From positions 13,082,001-13,146,000 of the forward strand of contig CM060200.1 of assembly GCA_030562195.1 (NCBI GenBank): 64,000 bases of DNA. The letters run 5' to 3'. Below the pieces are notes generated by a model that was given only the letters and a program-made list of their open reading frames with translations, was not told where the DNA came from and did no database searches. This DNA comes from Nipponacmea schrenckii (taxonomy: Eukaryota > Mollusca > Gastropoda > Lottiidae). Positions 43,578 through 55,260 of this stretch are shown in pieces (position 1 is the stretch's first letter; each line of letters starts with the position of its first letter). A program made the position numbers and the translations under genes.

Positions 43578-45410
43578 TCATCCATCTCTCATTTGAACAT
43601 AGTTATTAGGTATAGATTTCACATTATTATCACCACTATTACTGTATACTTTCTCAGTTAAAACACTGACACACAGTTTATTTTCAGGGTTTCTCTCAGT
43701 ATCAGAGGTCAAAGGTGGGCTATTCTCCTCATTATCACAGTTATCACTTATCTCAGTTATAGTTACTGAGGATTCTTTTAGCTGAGATTTTTTCTCACTC
43801 TCAGTTTTTCTAGTTAATAGTTCACGTGCCCAATTAAGGTCATCTTCCCACAGTTCCTTCTCTCCTGGATTAATATGAATGGCTCTAGAGAAATCTTTTA
43901 TTGCCTGAAAGCCATAATTAGAAAATTTTTAAATTAGACTTTACAGAAAGACTGACTAGGAAAATATTTTCCAGTAACAATTCAACTAATTCAGTTAATA
44001 AAAAACCTAAAACAACTTCACAATGTCAATAAGATTTGTGTTAAGAAGGATAAATATCAAATAACAGCTTATCAATTGAATAACCAAAGTGTAATATCAT
44101 GATATGAAATAAGGTTTCTAATTCATATTAGATACTAACCATTTTCACCTCTCCCATATTTAAATGAGCGCGGCCCAAAGTTTGATGTCCTACCCACCAT
44201 AATGAATCTATCTCTATCACTTTATTAGCTAGTGTTAACGCAGGGAATAGTTCATTTAAATTTATCAATGCCTGGAATGAAATGTTGGAATTTGTCAAGA
44301 TATAAAAAGACCATTTCAGTTATTTCCAATAGCAATATAATAATAGCAATTTCCAAGTAGAAAAAAAACTCTATCTATTATCTTATTGAAGATTATATGC
44401 ATAAATCAAATTATCTTCTGAGATTTACCTATATTAATTGTGTTGTTTTGTGTCGTTGAATAATTTTACTGATTGTTAAATAGTGTTATCTGTATGTGTT
44501 TCAGAGGTAGAATATCCTTATATGTAGTGTTCTCAAAAGCTAACTATGTTAATTTTATCAAACATTCATCAAACAAATGTTAAGACTGTTTTTTTTGGAC
44601 CAATAGATCAGTCATTATGTTATTTAACTATGAATTCTGTATTATTATCAACATTTCACTTACCTGTGCCTTCATTTCATATAAAGAAGCATCTGTAGGT
44701 GTAAAAACAATAGCTTCATCCCATTTTGTGATAGCTTCCCAAAATCTGTTATAATATATAATTAAAAGACATACAATATGAAGATTGGCACAGGAGATCA
44801 ACAGAGGCCCAAAATTCAAATTCAACCAAGAACAAAAAGTTTATAAACCTACTTTAGTAATTTTGTTCTGCTAGAAAGGCAGGTCATGCTCATTTCTCTG
44901 AACTGTTGATGTTACACTATATACGCGGTACATAATTTCTTTATTCAGGATAGCACCTCTTTCGCCAACTTAACTTTAATTTTTTTTTTTTTTGCTTGAT
45001 GAAGGAATTGGTCTAAAAAAACATAGCTACTTTTACTCAAATTGTATTGACTTTCTACCTATCTTTTGCCAAGATTTTTTTTATTATTTATTATAAGTCA
45101 ACTTTGTTAATATTACTGAATTTTAAGTAGGCCTATAAAGTTATAAGATACAATACATTAAGCATTTTTAAACAAGTTACATAATCACACTTTACCTTTC
45201 TGCTTCAGCTAGAATTACTCCTTCTTTTTTTAATCTACTACTTTTCCCAATATTATCCTCTAGCTTGAGAGATTTATTTTTAGGTAATAAATTTAACCAG
45301 TCAACATTGACTTCACAATCTTCTTCCTCTTCAGCATCTTTACTAAAGGATGATGTAGCTTCCTTTACTACCTTCTCACCAACTTTTCTTTTCCAACCAA
45401 ATGAAGTCAT
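43578..45410 (-). CDS. TTC33: TTC33, tetratricopeptide repeat protein 33 (four exons)
   Basis: Small TPR scaffold protein of poorly known function (human TTC33 is 262 residues). Exons on the minus strand: 45196-45410, 44664-44745, 44140-44271 and 43578-43904, joined by GT-AG introns with phases 2, 0 and 0, giving 251 residues. The N-terminus MTSFGWKRKVGEKV is the family's hallmark start. Two further family blocks are visible, FWEAITKWDEA in exon 2 (about residues 73-83) and HQTLGRAHLNMGEV in exon 3. Three TPR units fill about residues 58-165, ending near ELWEDDLNWARELL; the Ser/Asn/Glu-rich C-terminus is variable. The ATG at 45408-45410 is chosen because it aligns with the conserved start; a TTG three codons upstream is not a credible start. 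Divergent from PIF1, 1.7 kb away. Confidence 0.93.
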
Positions 45411-47122
45411 GGTTGACAATGAATATTATCCAGACATTATTGTGACTTCTAAATTATTGGTTTAATCTGCAATACATTTTAAAGTTTTTTATCAAAATCT
45501 TAGATAGCAGCATCAATTAATTAGGCATAGTTTTATATTTCTCAAAGTCTCATAAATCTAAATTGATTTTTTAATCTTATATAAATAAAAGTGAAAACTA
45601 TATTAGCACTGACAGAAGCTGGCTTATCATATTAGAGCTACTGTATGCTGCAACTGCAACTACAGTACAAGTATCAAATGGCTTCATAGTTCTAGTGGCA
45701 GTGTGGCGTTCCTCATAGCCTACCATTTAGCTTTTCAGGACTTTTTTTGGTTAGGGGCTAAGTTGTCTATATAAATAGTCTGTAGACCCGTGAACTGGGT
45801 TGAATGCATGATCTAGCAAATGGTGCCATGTACTTACAATAATGACTTGGACGTTTGTTATTGTTTTGCTTTTTTCGCGGGGGCCTGTTCGTTGTGTCTT
45901 ATCAAGCTGTATTCATATTGACCAAACATTTTCATTGTTGTGCATAATCTATCTATTTGAATGCATATATTTCAAACCTGCTTTCTTTTATTATTATCGC
46001 ACATAATAAAAAACATTCCATTTCTATGAGATGAATCTAGAAGGTATCAAAACTCGAACTGACTTATGATACAGCTGATTTACCGGAAATAGCGTTTTGA
46101 TTTTACGTGACATTTGATTGGTCAATATTTCTCTAAATTTCTAAAGTGGTCATTGATTGGTTAAAATCTTATAATATACCAAAGCTTTTGTTTACAAATA
46201 ATTTCAAAGAGAGAAGAAAATTAAATGAATGAAATTTTGGAAGTGAATTCATCTACGTAAGCACCTACAGATTGACCCGTTTGCTTGTCCTGCCTTGTAT
46301 TTCAAATAGATATAGAATTAGAAATAGTATAGGTCATAGCAATACCAATAGCCAATAGGCCTAGCTCGTCCGTAGTCGTGTAGTGCAACTCTCCACTTGC
46401 TTCTGCTTCATTTAGCTAACTTTTTCACAAATCCTTTAAAAAAAAGTGTCAGCTGCATTTGTTTCAGAATGTAAACTTACTGTTCATTGGAAAAGATCAA
46501 ATATAATACCCCGTATGCACTTTGCTGTTCAAAAACATAGATCATACTGGAAAACATGTATGTTACGCTGGATATCCTCTGGCCTGACATAAGTTAGGCC
46601 TACTTATGACAAATTATATTGTCGCTTTCATAAAATTTTTATTAAGTCCGAAAATTTGGAATAAATCTCTGGTGGATTAAATCTCAATCGATGTGGCATT
46701 TATACTAAGACTAATGTTGGAGTAGATCTAAATGTAGGCCCTATGACAGATGAAATGCAAACTTTCCAGTTTGTCAACAACTAGTTATAAGACATAAGTG
46801 TATTTATCACTAACTTAAAAACTAGATCGGCATGGAATTTTCATGTCATTTGCATGAAGGCCATCAACAATTTGTTTGGCTTTAGCTGTGTAGATAATGG
46901 TCTTGGTCATGCACTTTCAAAAGCAATTGCCAATGAAATTCAAGGTCTGATAATTTGTATTAACATTACATCAAGACTAATAAAGACACAAGCTAAGTCC
47001 ACAACCTTATTCCAATGTAGCCTATGTAGTTGTAAGTCACAAACAATTAAGGCTAAACAATTTTATTAACAAAATTTTCTTTATGTTTTAGGTACCGTAC
47101 CGTAGCTTATTTAGGAACCAAG
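45411..47122. other. Divergent TTC33/PIF1 intergenic region
   Basis: The 1.7 kb between the two start codons must hold both promoters and 5' UTRs. No TATA box is obvious. A plausible 3' splice site (pyrimidine-poor, ending TTTTAG at 47091) lies 31 bp before the PIF1 ATG, so PIF1 may have an upstream non-coding exon here. Confidence 0.5.
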
Positions 47123-50100
47123 ATGGATGCCTGTAGTATTGCTTGTACAGTGATCCTCGAAGAACTCTCAAATACAGGAACTGTTTTAAAGAAAGTACAA
47201 CACAAGAACATCGAACTCTACCTGGGAAGAGATGAATTTAGAGAAATTGTATTGAAATTACAACTTCAGAAAAAGGAATTGAAATATTGCATAAAGGAAG
47301 TTGTGATCCATAAAAAATTTATCAGAGATGGAAAAGCCACCATTAAATTACCGGATCAAAAAACTCAGTTTTTAATCAGTAACTGTCCCCCTGATAAACT
47401 TATTATGTTTATTAAAACCTTACACACTAAATTAGAATGTTTGAAACAAAAAGGTTTTGTAAGTTTGCGGAAAAAACTGCTCGCTGATGAAAGGAAAGGT
47501 TTCCAAGAAATTAGTCCTCTGACTATAAAAGACTTACAAGAAGCAAACAATATAAAAAGTAAACAAACAGATGCAATGAAACCTCCAGAAACAAAAAGTT
47601 TGAAACGAAAAAGGCGAGAAGATGACATTGAAGGAAAAGAAAATGGATTGGTTGCTAAGCGACAGGCTGTCACACCACTGACAACAGTTGCTGCTCCTGT
47701 TGTTTTAAGTAAAGAACAAACATTGGTATTAAATATGGTCTTACAAAGGAAAAATATCTTTTTTACTGGTAGTGCTGGTACTGGAAAATCATTTCTGTTA
47801 AAAAGAATAATTGGTGGGTATAAATTCATTTGAGATAAAACAATACTTTTGGTATTTGTAAACAATGTTGTTTTTTTCCCACTAAGGAAAAATCAGCAGG
47901 ACTGCATAAAGATGTTGAAGCCTACACAAAAAATCAAGCTAACGTCATTCACATCCAGTTTAACAATAGAATTTTACTATGCCATGATTAAGTCGCAAAA
48001 TGTAAGCTTATTCAGCATGCTTTCAGGCTAAGAATATAAACTTTGCCTATGAACTAATATTGGATATATCAAATTCTATCTTAGGTGCCCTCCCTCCTCA
48101 TCATACCTTTGCTACAGCTAGTACTGGTGTTGCTGCTTGTCATATTGGTGGAACAACATTACACTCTTTTGCTGGTATGTATTAACAAATCTCTCGTTTT
48201 CTGACAATGTTTAAGTGGTACCAGAGACAAGAATAATTGCCTATGTGATATCTCGAAAATTATTTAATGACTTTTCAGTTTATGTATCATTTTCAGTTAT
48301 GCTTAATTACCAAAGTTTGGGTCTAATTTGAAAGTTGTTATTATACCGATTGAAAAAATCACCATTTTAATAAAGAAAATATTTAATATGTTTTGCAATT
48401 TTTTAGTTTTTTGCATCTAACAAATCAATGTTGAAGATGGCATGTATTTATTTTCTAGGTATTGGGTCTGGTAAAGCCCCATTAGAACAATGTATTGAAT
48501 TAGCTTCCAGAAAGGTTGTGGCTCAACAATGGAAAAAGTGTCGTCATCTTATTATTGATGAAATTTCAATGGTTGATGGGGATTTCTTTGATAAATTAGA
48601 AACTGTAGCCAGGTTTGTGCTCCTTGTGATTTATTATTTCTGATGCTTGGTCACATGTCTTAAGCCTACTGCTCATGTCATCTGATGCCATAATTTATTC
48701 CTTTGTTTCTTTAATATAGGCCAGTGCTTCTGAGAGGGAAATGAAAAGTCTTGACGGGGAATTTGAATTTAAAGGAAGGGAGGAATTTTGAAGAAAGGGG
48801 GAAATGGGCAATGACTGAAAATGGAGAATATACCTTGAGCTATAACCTTAGAGAGGAACACTGACCCCGAATGAATTCCCCTATCGATCACCAAGGAGCT
48901 TCGTTCAAAATCTTGTATATTAACTATTGTATGATGTTTCCAGGCGCTGATCAAGCTTATCTAAGATAAGGTTGCACATCCATGTAGGAAAATGTCTCAG
49001 ACCTTCTTCCAGTGCCTGTGGAGCTTGCCCACAGCGGTCACTAAACCACAAAAAGTCTGGGAGAAAAGTTACGACACATTTTTCCAAGAGAAGAATCTCA
49101 TACAAAATGTTGAGAAATACTGATATAGGCCTACCTTGTTTTAATTCTTTGCTTGAAAATTTACATTTGTGTTTTTCTGTTGCAACAATAATTTAGTTTT
49201 TGAAAAATATCCTACACAAAACTGAATTTATTTGGCTTGTACATTCTAGGGTAGTAAAGCAAAGTGAAGAACCATTTGGTGGAATACAAGTAATAGTTTG
49301 TGGAGATTTCTTACAATTACCTCCTGTTACAAAAGATTCAGAGAAAAGAAAATTTGCCTTCCAGGTAATATTAATGGTTTCTGCTTATTAAACATTAAAT
49401 TTTCTGTACATTACACTTCTAGAATCTCAGTAATACATGTTTGAGGTTCTACATTTCTAAAGTTATTCAATTTATTTTTCAAATCCAATTAGAAGAGCTC
49501 AATTTCAGATCAGATTTTAGTATTGAATAAGGATAATCAAGACCACCATTGTCCAATGCAAATTTTGAAGCTCTATAATGGCCTTATTTATAATAACTGC
49601 ATAGGTTAAAATCGGTTCATATAAAAAAAATATATTAAAGGAATGGTTAAGAGATTTGTGTATTAGGGACTCTGATAGCATCAATATGCACCAATTTTCT
49701 TTTGCACATTTGTGGTTCCTGCAATTCCACTAACACTTGATGTGAAATTGAATTGTATGCCCATTAAATTTCAGTCTAAATCCTGGCATTCTGTGATGCA
49801 TGTTAATCTAGAGTTAAAAGAAGTCAGAAGACAATCTGATCAAAAGTTTATCAATATTTTGCAAAATATTAGAAATGGAAGGTATGTAAATTGACTTTTA
49901 AAGTCTTATAAGTCATCTTCACTTATAATTTCTTTGACTCACTTGTATAATATAAAAGCAGTTGCAAAACCAAAGGTCTATTTAATACTAATGTTACTGT
50001 ACATCAACTTGTAATATTCCAATTTATTTCTTATAGGTGTCCAGATACTGTATACAATACACTTAAACATACTAGTCAGAATAACATTCAAAGAGATGGT

Positions 50101-53100
50101 ATACTAGCTACTAAATTATGTACTCATAAAGAAGATGTTGAACAAATTAATTTATTTCATATGGACAAATTACCAGGTAAAATATTAATAGTTTTATTTC
50201 ATAACAGGTAAAATATTAACAATTAGATTTATTTCACATGGAAAAATTACCATGTAAATTATTAACAAATTGATTTATATCATGACAGGTAAAATATTAA
50301 CAAAGGAAATATATTTGTGATGGACAAATTATCTGGTAAAATATTAACAAATTGATTTCTTTCATTAACAGGTAAAATATTAACAAATTGATTTCTTTCA
50401 TGTTGACAAATTACCAGGTAAAATATCAACAAATTGCTTTATTTCACATGGACAAATATCCAGCTAAGATATTAACAAATTGATTTTATTTCATGTTGAT
50501 CAATAACCAGGTAAAATATTAACAAATTGATTCCTTTCATGTTGACAAATTACCAGGTAAAATATTAACAAATTGATTTATTTCATATGGACAAATATCC
50601 AGCTAAGATATTAACAAATTGATTTATATCATGACAGGTAAAATATTAACAAAGGAAATATATTTGTGATGGACAAATTATCTGGTAAAATATTAACAAA
50701 TTGATTTCTTTCATGTTGACAAATTACCAGGTAAAATATTAGCAAATTGAATTCTTTCATGTTGACAAATTACCAGGTAAAATATCAACAAATTGCTTTA
50801 TTTCATATGGACAAATATCCAGCTAAGATATTAACAAATTGATTTGATTTCATGTTGATCAATAACCAGGTAAAATATTAACAAATTGATTCCTTTCATG
50901 TTGACAAATTACCAGGTAAAATATCAACAAATTGATTTATTTCATGTTGACAAATTGATTTAATTCATGTTGACAAATAACCAGGTAATATAGAGAGAAT
51001 AGTAATGTAAAATTTGTTGTTTGTTTACGTATTTCAGGAGAAAAGAGAGAGTTTTTAGCTACTGATACAGATAATAGTTACAGTAAACAGTTAAATACTT
51101 TATGTCCTGTATCCAATATATTACATTTAAAACAAGGTGCTCAGGTAATTACAGAAAGAAACTTTTTATACCACTGTGACAAAGGTGGAGATAAGATTGT
51201 TGAAGGTGGTTTACCCTAGTGATGCAGGTAGGAGAGCTGGCATGGAAAAAGCGTCTAGTCATTTGGATAGGACTATAAACTGTGTGCTACAGACTATGCA
51301 CGTCTCCTCAGTTAAATTGACTCTATGAACTGTTCTCTTAAGTTTCCCCTGAATATATCCAATTTTTGAATTAAGGGAATAAGAAAAAAAGGAAAAATTA
51401 AAAAAGAATGACTTGAACCCAATCTATTCTTATACATGCTGTCAGTTTTGTGGAAACTGTGTCACAAATGAGGCTTGTATACCTCCTTTTGTTATTTTTG
51501 CGTGAATTTATAAAATTATTTATTATACTATAAGACCTTACTTCAATTTCTTTTTGATTTTTTTTTTCAGGTAATGTTAGCTAAAAATTTAGATGTACAA
51601 AGAGGAATGGTGAATGGAGCTAGGGGAGTTATCAAAGGTTTTAGTAAAGGTCCAGAAAGTAAGTCAAAAATAAATAATTTGTAGGCTTCACTGAGCAACT
51701 ACAATGCTTTGAACCTCATTCATTGGACTTTAAATGATTCTGATCTAACCCTACTTTCTACTGACATACAGTCTTTTAAATTTAAGTTTTATTGACAAAC
51801 ATATTGTCTTTAGGGAAAAAATAACTGAATCGTTTTACCCCAGCTTTTGATGAACCTGTCAGTAAAATGTGGAACAGGTCACTTAACGATGAAAGCAGCT
51901 AATATCATCTGTTAAACCCGATTGGCAAACCGAAAGATTGAAAACCTCAACTGCTTTTTACCGAAATCTGACTTGAGGTTGATGAGATAAATTAACTCAA
52001 GATATTATTCCTAAATTTGTATAAATAAGATATAATTGTATACAGGACCATGTCCCTGTGTATTGGGCCTAATTCTGACCCATGTAAAATAAAGAGTTTA
52101 TTATTATTATTAATCCCTGGAATTGTTGTTAAAACCTTGTAATTTTTTATATTCTTATAATTGCTGTATATATCTGCAGGTTTCCCAATAGTCAAGTTTG
52201 CATGTGGTTTAGAAGAGATTATTAAACCTATTAGATGGGTAGTTAAAGTTAGTGGTGGTGTTATATTAACCAGAAAACAAGTACCATTAAAACTAGCCTG
52301 GGCTATTTCAATACATAAAAGTCAGGTAAGAATTTATCACCACTGACTTAAATATTTTCTATGCATATTTTTTTTTCTGCGAGGAGAGAATTTCCTCTTG
52401 CAAATCTTCTTTTAAATCATCTTTTTTTAAATCATTATTTTGTCTGAATGGTTTTAAATTACTTTTTAACAAATCATTAGAACTTTGCATTGGTATTGTT
52501 ATAGCACTTCTATATTGAAATATATTAAGACATAAGACTCCTCTACTTCAATCTCACTGTTTGTGAAATTTAATGTGCATAGCCTGTTGCACACAGAACC
52601 ATGGTTTTATTTCACCATTGGAATGACCTCTACCTGTACCACTGACAATCTGGAGAGATGGTTATAAAATCTACACCTACCCATCGTTATTCTTAAAATC
52701 CCAACTGAAGATGATTTTAGTGTTCTGGTCATCAGATTGGTCAATCACTTAAATTGATTTCTATTTAGCTTTCTTATCTGGATTTTATTTAAATTAGAGA
52801 ATATGACCACTGTCTCCCTAAAATAGCCATGAACATGAACATTTTCAATTTTTCATTAATTCACTTTATTCACATATTATTTATTCTTGTTTTTTAGGGT
52901 ATGACATTAGATTGTGTAGAAATCTCACTCTCTAGAGTATTTGAATCAGGACAAGCCTATGTAGCTTTATCCAGAGCTAAAAGTCTTGAAGGATTACGCT
53001 GTGTGGATTTTGAGAAATCTTGTGTCCGAGCTAATCCAGAGGTGCTCAGATTCTATCATAAACTTGAATTACACCAGAAGATGATGCAGACTGATGTTGG

Positions 53101-53146
53101 TAGTTACTATAAATCTGGTGGAACAAAATTGATCAGTAGTTACTAA
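47123..53146 (+). CDS. PIF1: PIF1 5'-to-3' DNA helicase (ten exons)
   Basis: ATP-dependent 5'-to-3' helicase of superfamily 1B that unwinds G-quadruplexes and RNA-DNA hybrids and acts at telomeres, forks and mitochondrial DNA. Exons: 47123-47813, 48085-48174, 48459-48612, 49250-49364, 49775-49881, 50037-50176, 51038-51144, 51571-51658, 52180-52325 and 52898-53146. All nine introns are GT-AG and phases close, giving 628 residues (human PIF1 alpha 641). The N-terminal domain (1 to about 190) has a basic KRKRR at 161-165, a likely nuclear signal. Helicase motifs: Walker A GSAGTGKS 216-223, motif II DEIS 294-297, then the PIF1 signature segment leading to PFGGIQ (320-325), GDFLQLPP 330-337, and motif VI with VALSRAK containing Arg572. 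The start has AAG before ATG and G after. Intron 6 is a splice-donor minisatellite and intron 8 carries LINE-derived sequence. Confidence 0.95.
50141..50992 (+). repeat. Minisatellite built from the PIF1 exon 6/intron 6 junction
   Basis: The 46-bp unit begins at 50141 inside exon 6: 36 exonic bases, then CAG|GTAAAATATT across the true splice donor at 50177. About 19 imperfect copies follow through intron 6. Fourteen (including the true site) keep GTAAAATAT after an AG or TG; the rest carry variants such as CAG|CTAAGATATT, ATGTAAATT and CAG|GTAATAT. Many copies keep the exon-derived GACAAATTACCAG. A higher-order repeat of about 350 bp is visible: the segment from about 50283 to 50550 is repeated from about 50631 with few changes. 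The array ends near 50992, 45 bp before exon 7. Confidence 0.92.
51220..51320 (+). mobile_element. Possible SINE-like fragment in PIF1 intron 7
   Basis: A moderately GC-rich insert in an AT-rich intron with the words GCGTCTAGTCATTTGGATAG and GGACTATAAACTGTG, which resemble a body motif found in some metazoan tRNA-derived SINEs. No A/B box pair, tail or target-site duplication was established. Confidence 0.2.
52042..52113 (+). mobile_element. 5'-truncated LINE 3' end in PIF1 intron 8
   Basis: This 70-bp segment, from ACAGGACCATGTCC to a (TTA)n tail, matches the reverse complement of 59674-59750 with about one mismatch. It is therefore a very short, 5'-truncated copy of the same LINE 3' end, or the tail of a SINE that borrowed it. 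It is inserted in the sense orientation of PIF1. Confidence 0.8.
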
Positions 53147-53735
53147 TGGGAAAAACTTAAATACACATGGCAGTGCAACCAAAGACCATTGTCTCTACAG
53201 GTAGACAGCTCAATCTCTCTAGCATTAAGTTCTTGAATCTATGTCCAAAGACATATTGATTCTGATAGCTGACACTATTTAACAAGGACATGCTTACTTA
53301 TCCTCGCTGTTACTAGTTTTGTCAAATGCGCTCCTCTTATAATGTTCACTTTTTGCTCATTTTGCATATAATATATTTATTTTCTCATTGAAGTTGGTCA
53401 TTAGCATTATTATTAAAAAAAATACCTCAAATTTACTGTGATAGTATTTTGATCTCATTTAATATTTTTTACTGATTGTGGTGAATGCAGTTATGATTTT
53501 TGTCATTTTGAGGTAGGTTATAGTGACTTTTCACCAGTTCAAAAATTGCATATTTTGCTGAAATGACAATTTTTTACTTTAAATGACTCACTGCTTTGAT
53601 AACTAAGCACATAATGTCTCAAAACAAGTTGTATGCACTGTCTTGAGAAAACATGTGAAGTTACAAGTATTTTTTTGTATAATTTACGATTGATAATAAC
53701 AATTTGGATTACTGCCCCTTTAAACATGTTATTGA
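53147..53735. other. PIF1 3' flank
   Basis: Expected to hold the PIF1 3' UTR. An ATTAAA hexamer at 53412-53417, 265 bp past the stop, is a candidate poly(A) signal. No other gene. Confidence 0.4.
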
Positions 53736-55260
53736 GTCATCACTTGAATCATTGAATAATGTATAATCATGACATGAATTATTAAATAATGTATAATCAT
53801 GACATGAATCTTTAAATATTGTATAATCATGACATGAATTATTGTCTGTATAATTATGACATGAATTATTGAATGATGTATAATCATAACATGAATTATT
53901 GAATGATGTATTTTCATGACATGAATTATTGTCTGATGTATAATCATGACATGAATTATTAAATAATGTATAATCATGACATGAATCTTTAAATAATGTA
54001 TGATCATGACATGAATTATTGTCTGTATAATTATGACATGAATTATTGAATGATGTATAATCATAACATGAATTATTGAATGATGTATTTTCATGACATG
54101 AATTATTGTCTGATGTATAATCATGACATGAATTATTAAATAATGTATAATCATGACATGAATTATTAAATAATGTATAATCATGACATGAATTATTGTC
54201 TGATGTATAATCATGACATGAATTATTAAATAAGGTATATTCCTGACATGAATTATTGTCTGATGTATAATCATGACATGAATTATTGTCTGTATAATTA
54301 TGACATCAATTATTGAATGATGTATAATCATAATATGAATTATTATCTGATGTATAATCATGACATGAATTATTTAATAATGTATAATCATGACATGAAT
54401 TATTGTCTGACATATAATCATGACATGAATTATTGTCTGATGTATAATCATGATTATTGTCTGACATATAATCATGACATGAATTATTGTCTGATGTATA
54501 ATCATGACATGAATAATTGTCTGTATAATTATGACATCAATTATTGAATGATGTATAATCATGACATGAATTATTGTCTGTATAATTATGACATCAATTA
54601 TTGAATGATGTATAATCGTAACATGAATTATTGTCTGACATATAATCATGACATGAATTATTGTCTGATGTATAATCATGATTATTGTCTGACATATAAT
54701 CATGACATGAATTATTGTCTGTTGTGTAATCATGACATGAATTATTGTCTGTATAATTATGACATCAATTATTGAATGATGTATAATCATAACATGAATT
54801 ATTGTCTGATGTATTATCATGACATGAATTATTTAATAATGTATAATCATGACATGAATTATTGTCTGACATATAATCATGACATGAATTATTGTCTGAT
54901 GTATAATCATGACATGAATTATTGTCTGTATAATTATGACATCAATTATTGAATGATGTATAATCATGACATGAATTATTGTCTGTATAATTATGACATG
55001 AATTATTGAATGATGTATAATCATAACATGAATTATTGTCTGACATATAATCATGACATGAATTATTGTCTGATGTATAATCATGACATGAATTATTGTC
55101 TGATGTATAATTATGACATGAATTATTGTCTGATGTATAATTATGACATGAATCATTGTCTGATGTATAATCATGACATGAATTATTGTCTGATGTATGA
55201 TCATGACATGAATTAACGTCTGATGTATAATCATGACATCAATTATTGAATGATGTACAA
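53736..55260. repeat. 30-bp unit minisatellite, about 1.5 kb
   Basis: About fifty copies of a 30-bp unit whose core words are GTATAATCATGACATGAATT and ATTGTCTG. Variants include a 27-bp unit (TCTGTATAATTATGAC), units with ATTGAATGATG or AATTATTAAATAATG, and a shorter unit lacking the CATGAATT part. Blocks of variants recur in the same order, indicating higher-order amplification. Because units are multiples of three, one minus-strand frame stays open (53729-54361, 54374-54820, 54833-55270), interrupted only by two TAA codons created by the same unit variant; the 10-residue repeated peptide looks like an artefact, not a protein. Confidence 0.93.

Noticed and set aside
47365..47865. 166-codon minus-strand ORF opposite PIF1 exon 1
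   Set aside because: It is the antisense shadow of a confidently identified coding exon and resembles no protein.
53736..55260. CRISPR-like array
   Set aside because: Direct tandem repeats without unique spacers, in a eukaryotic genome; it is a minisatellite.
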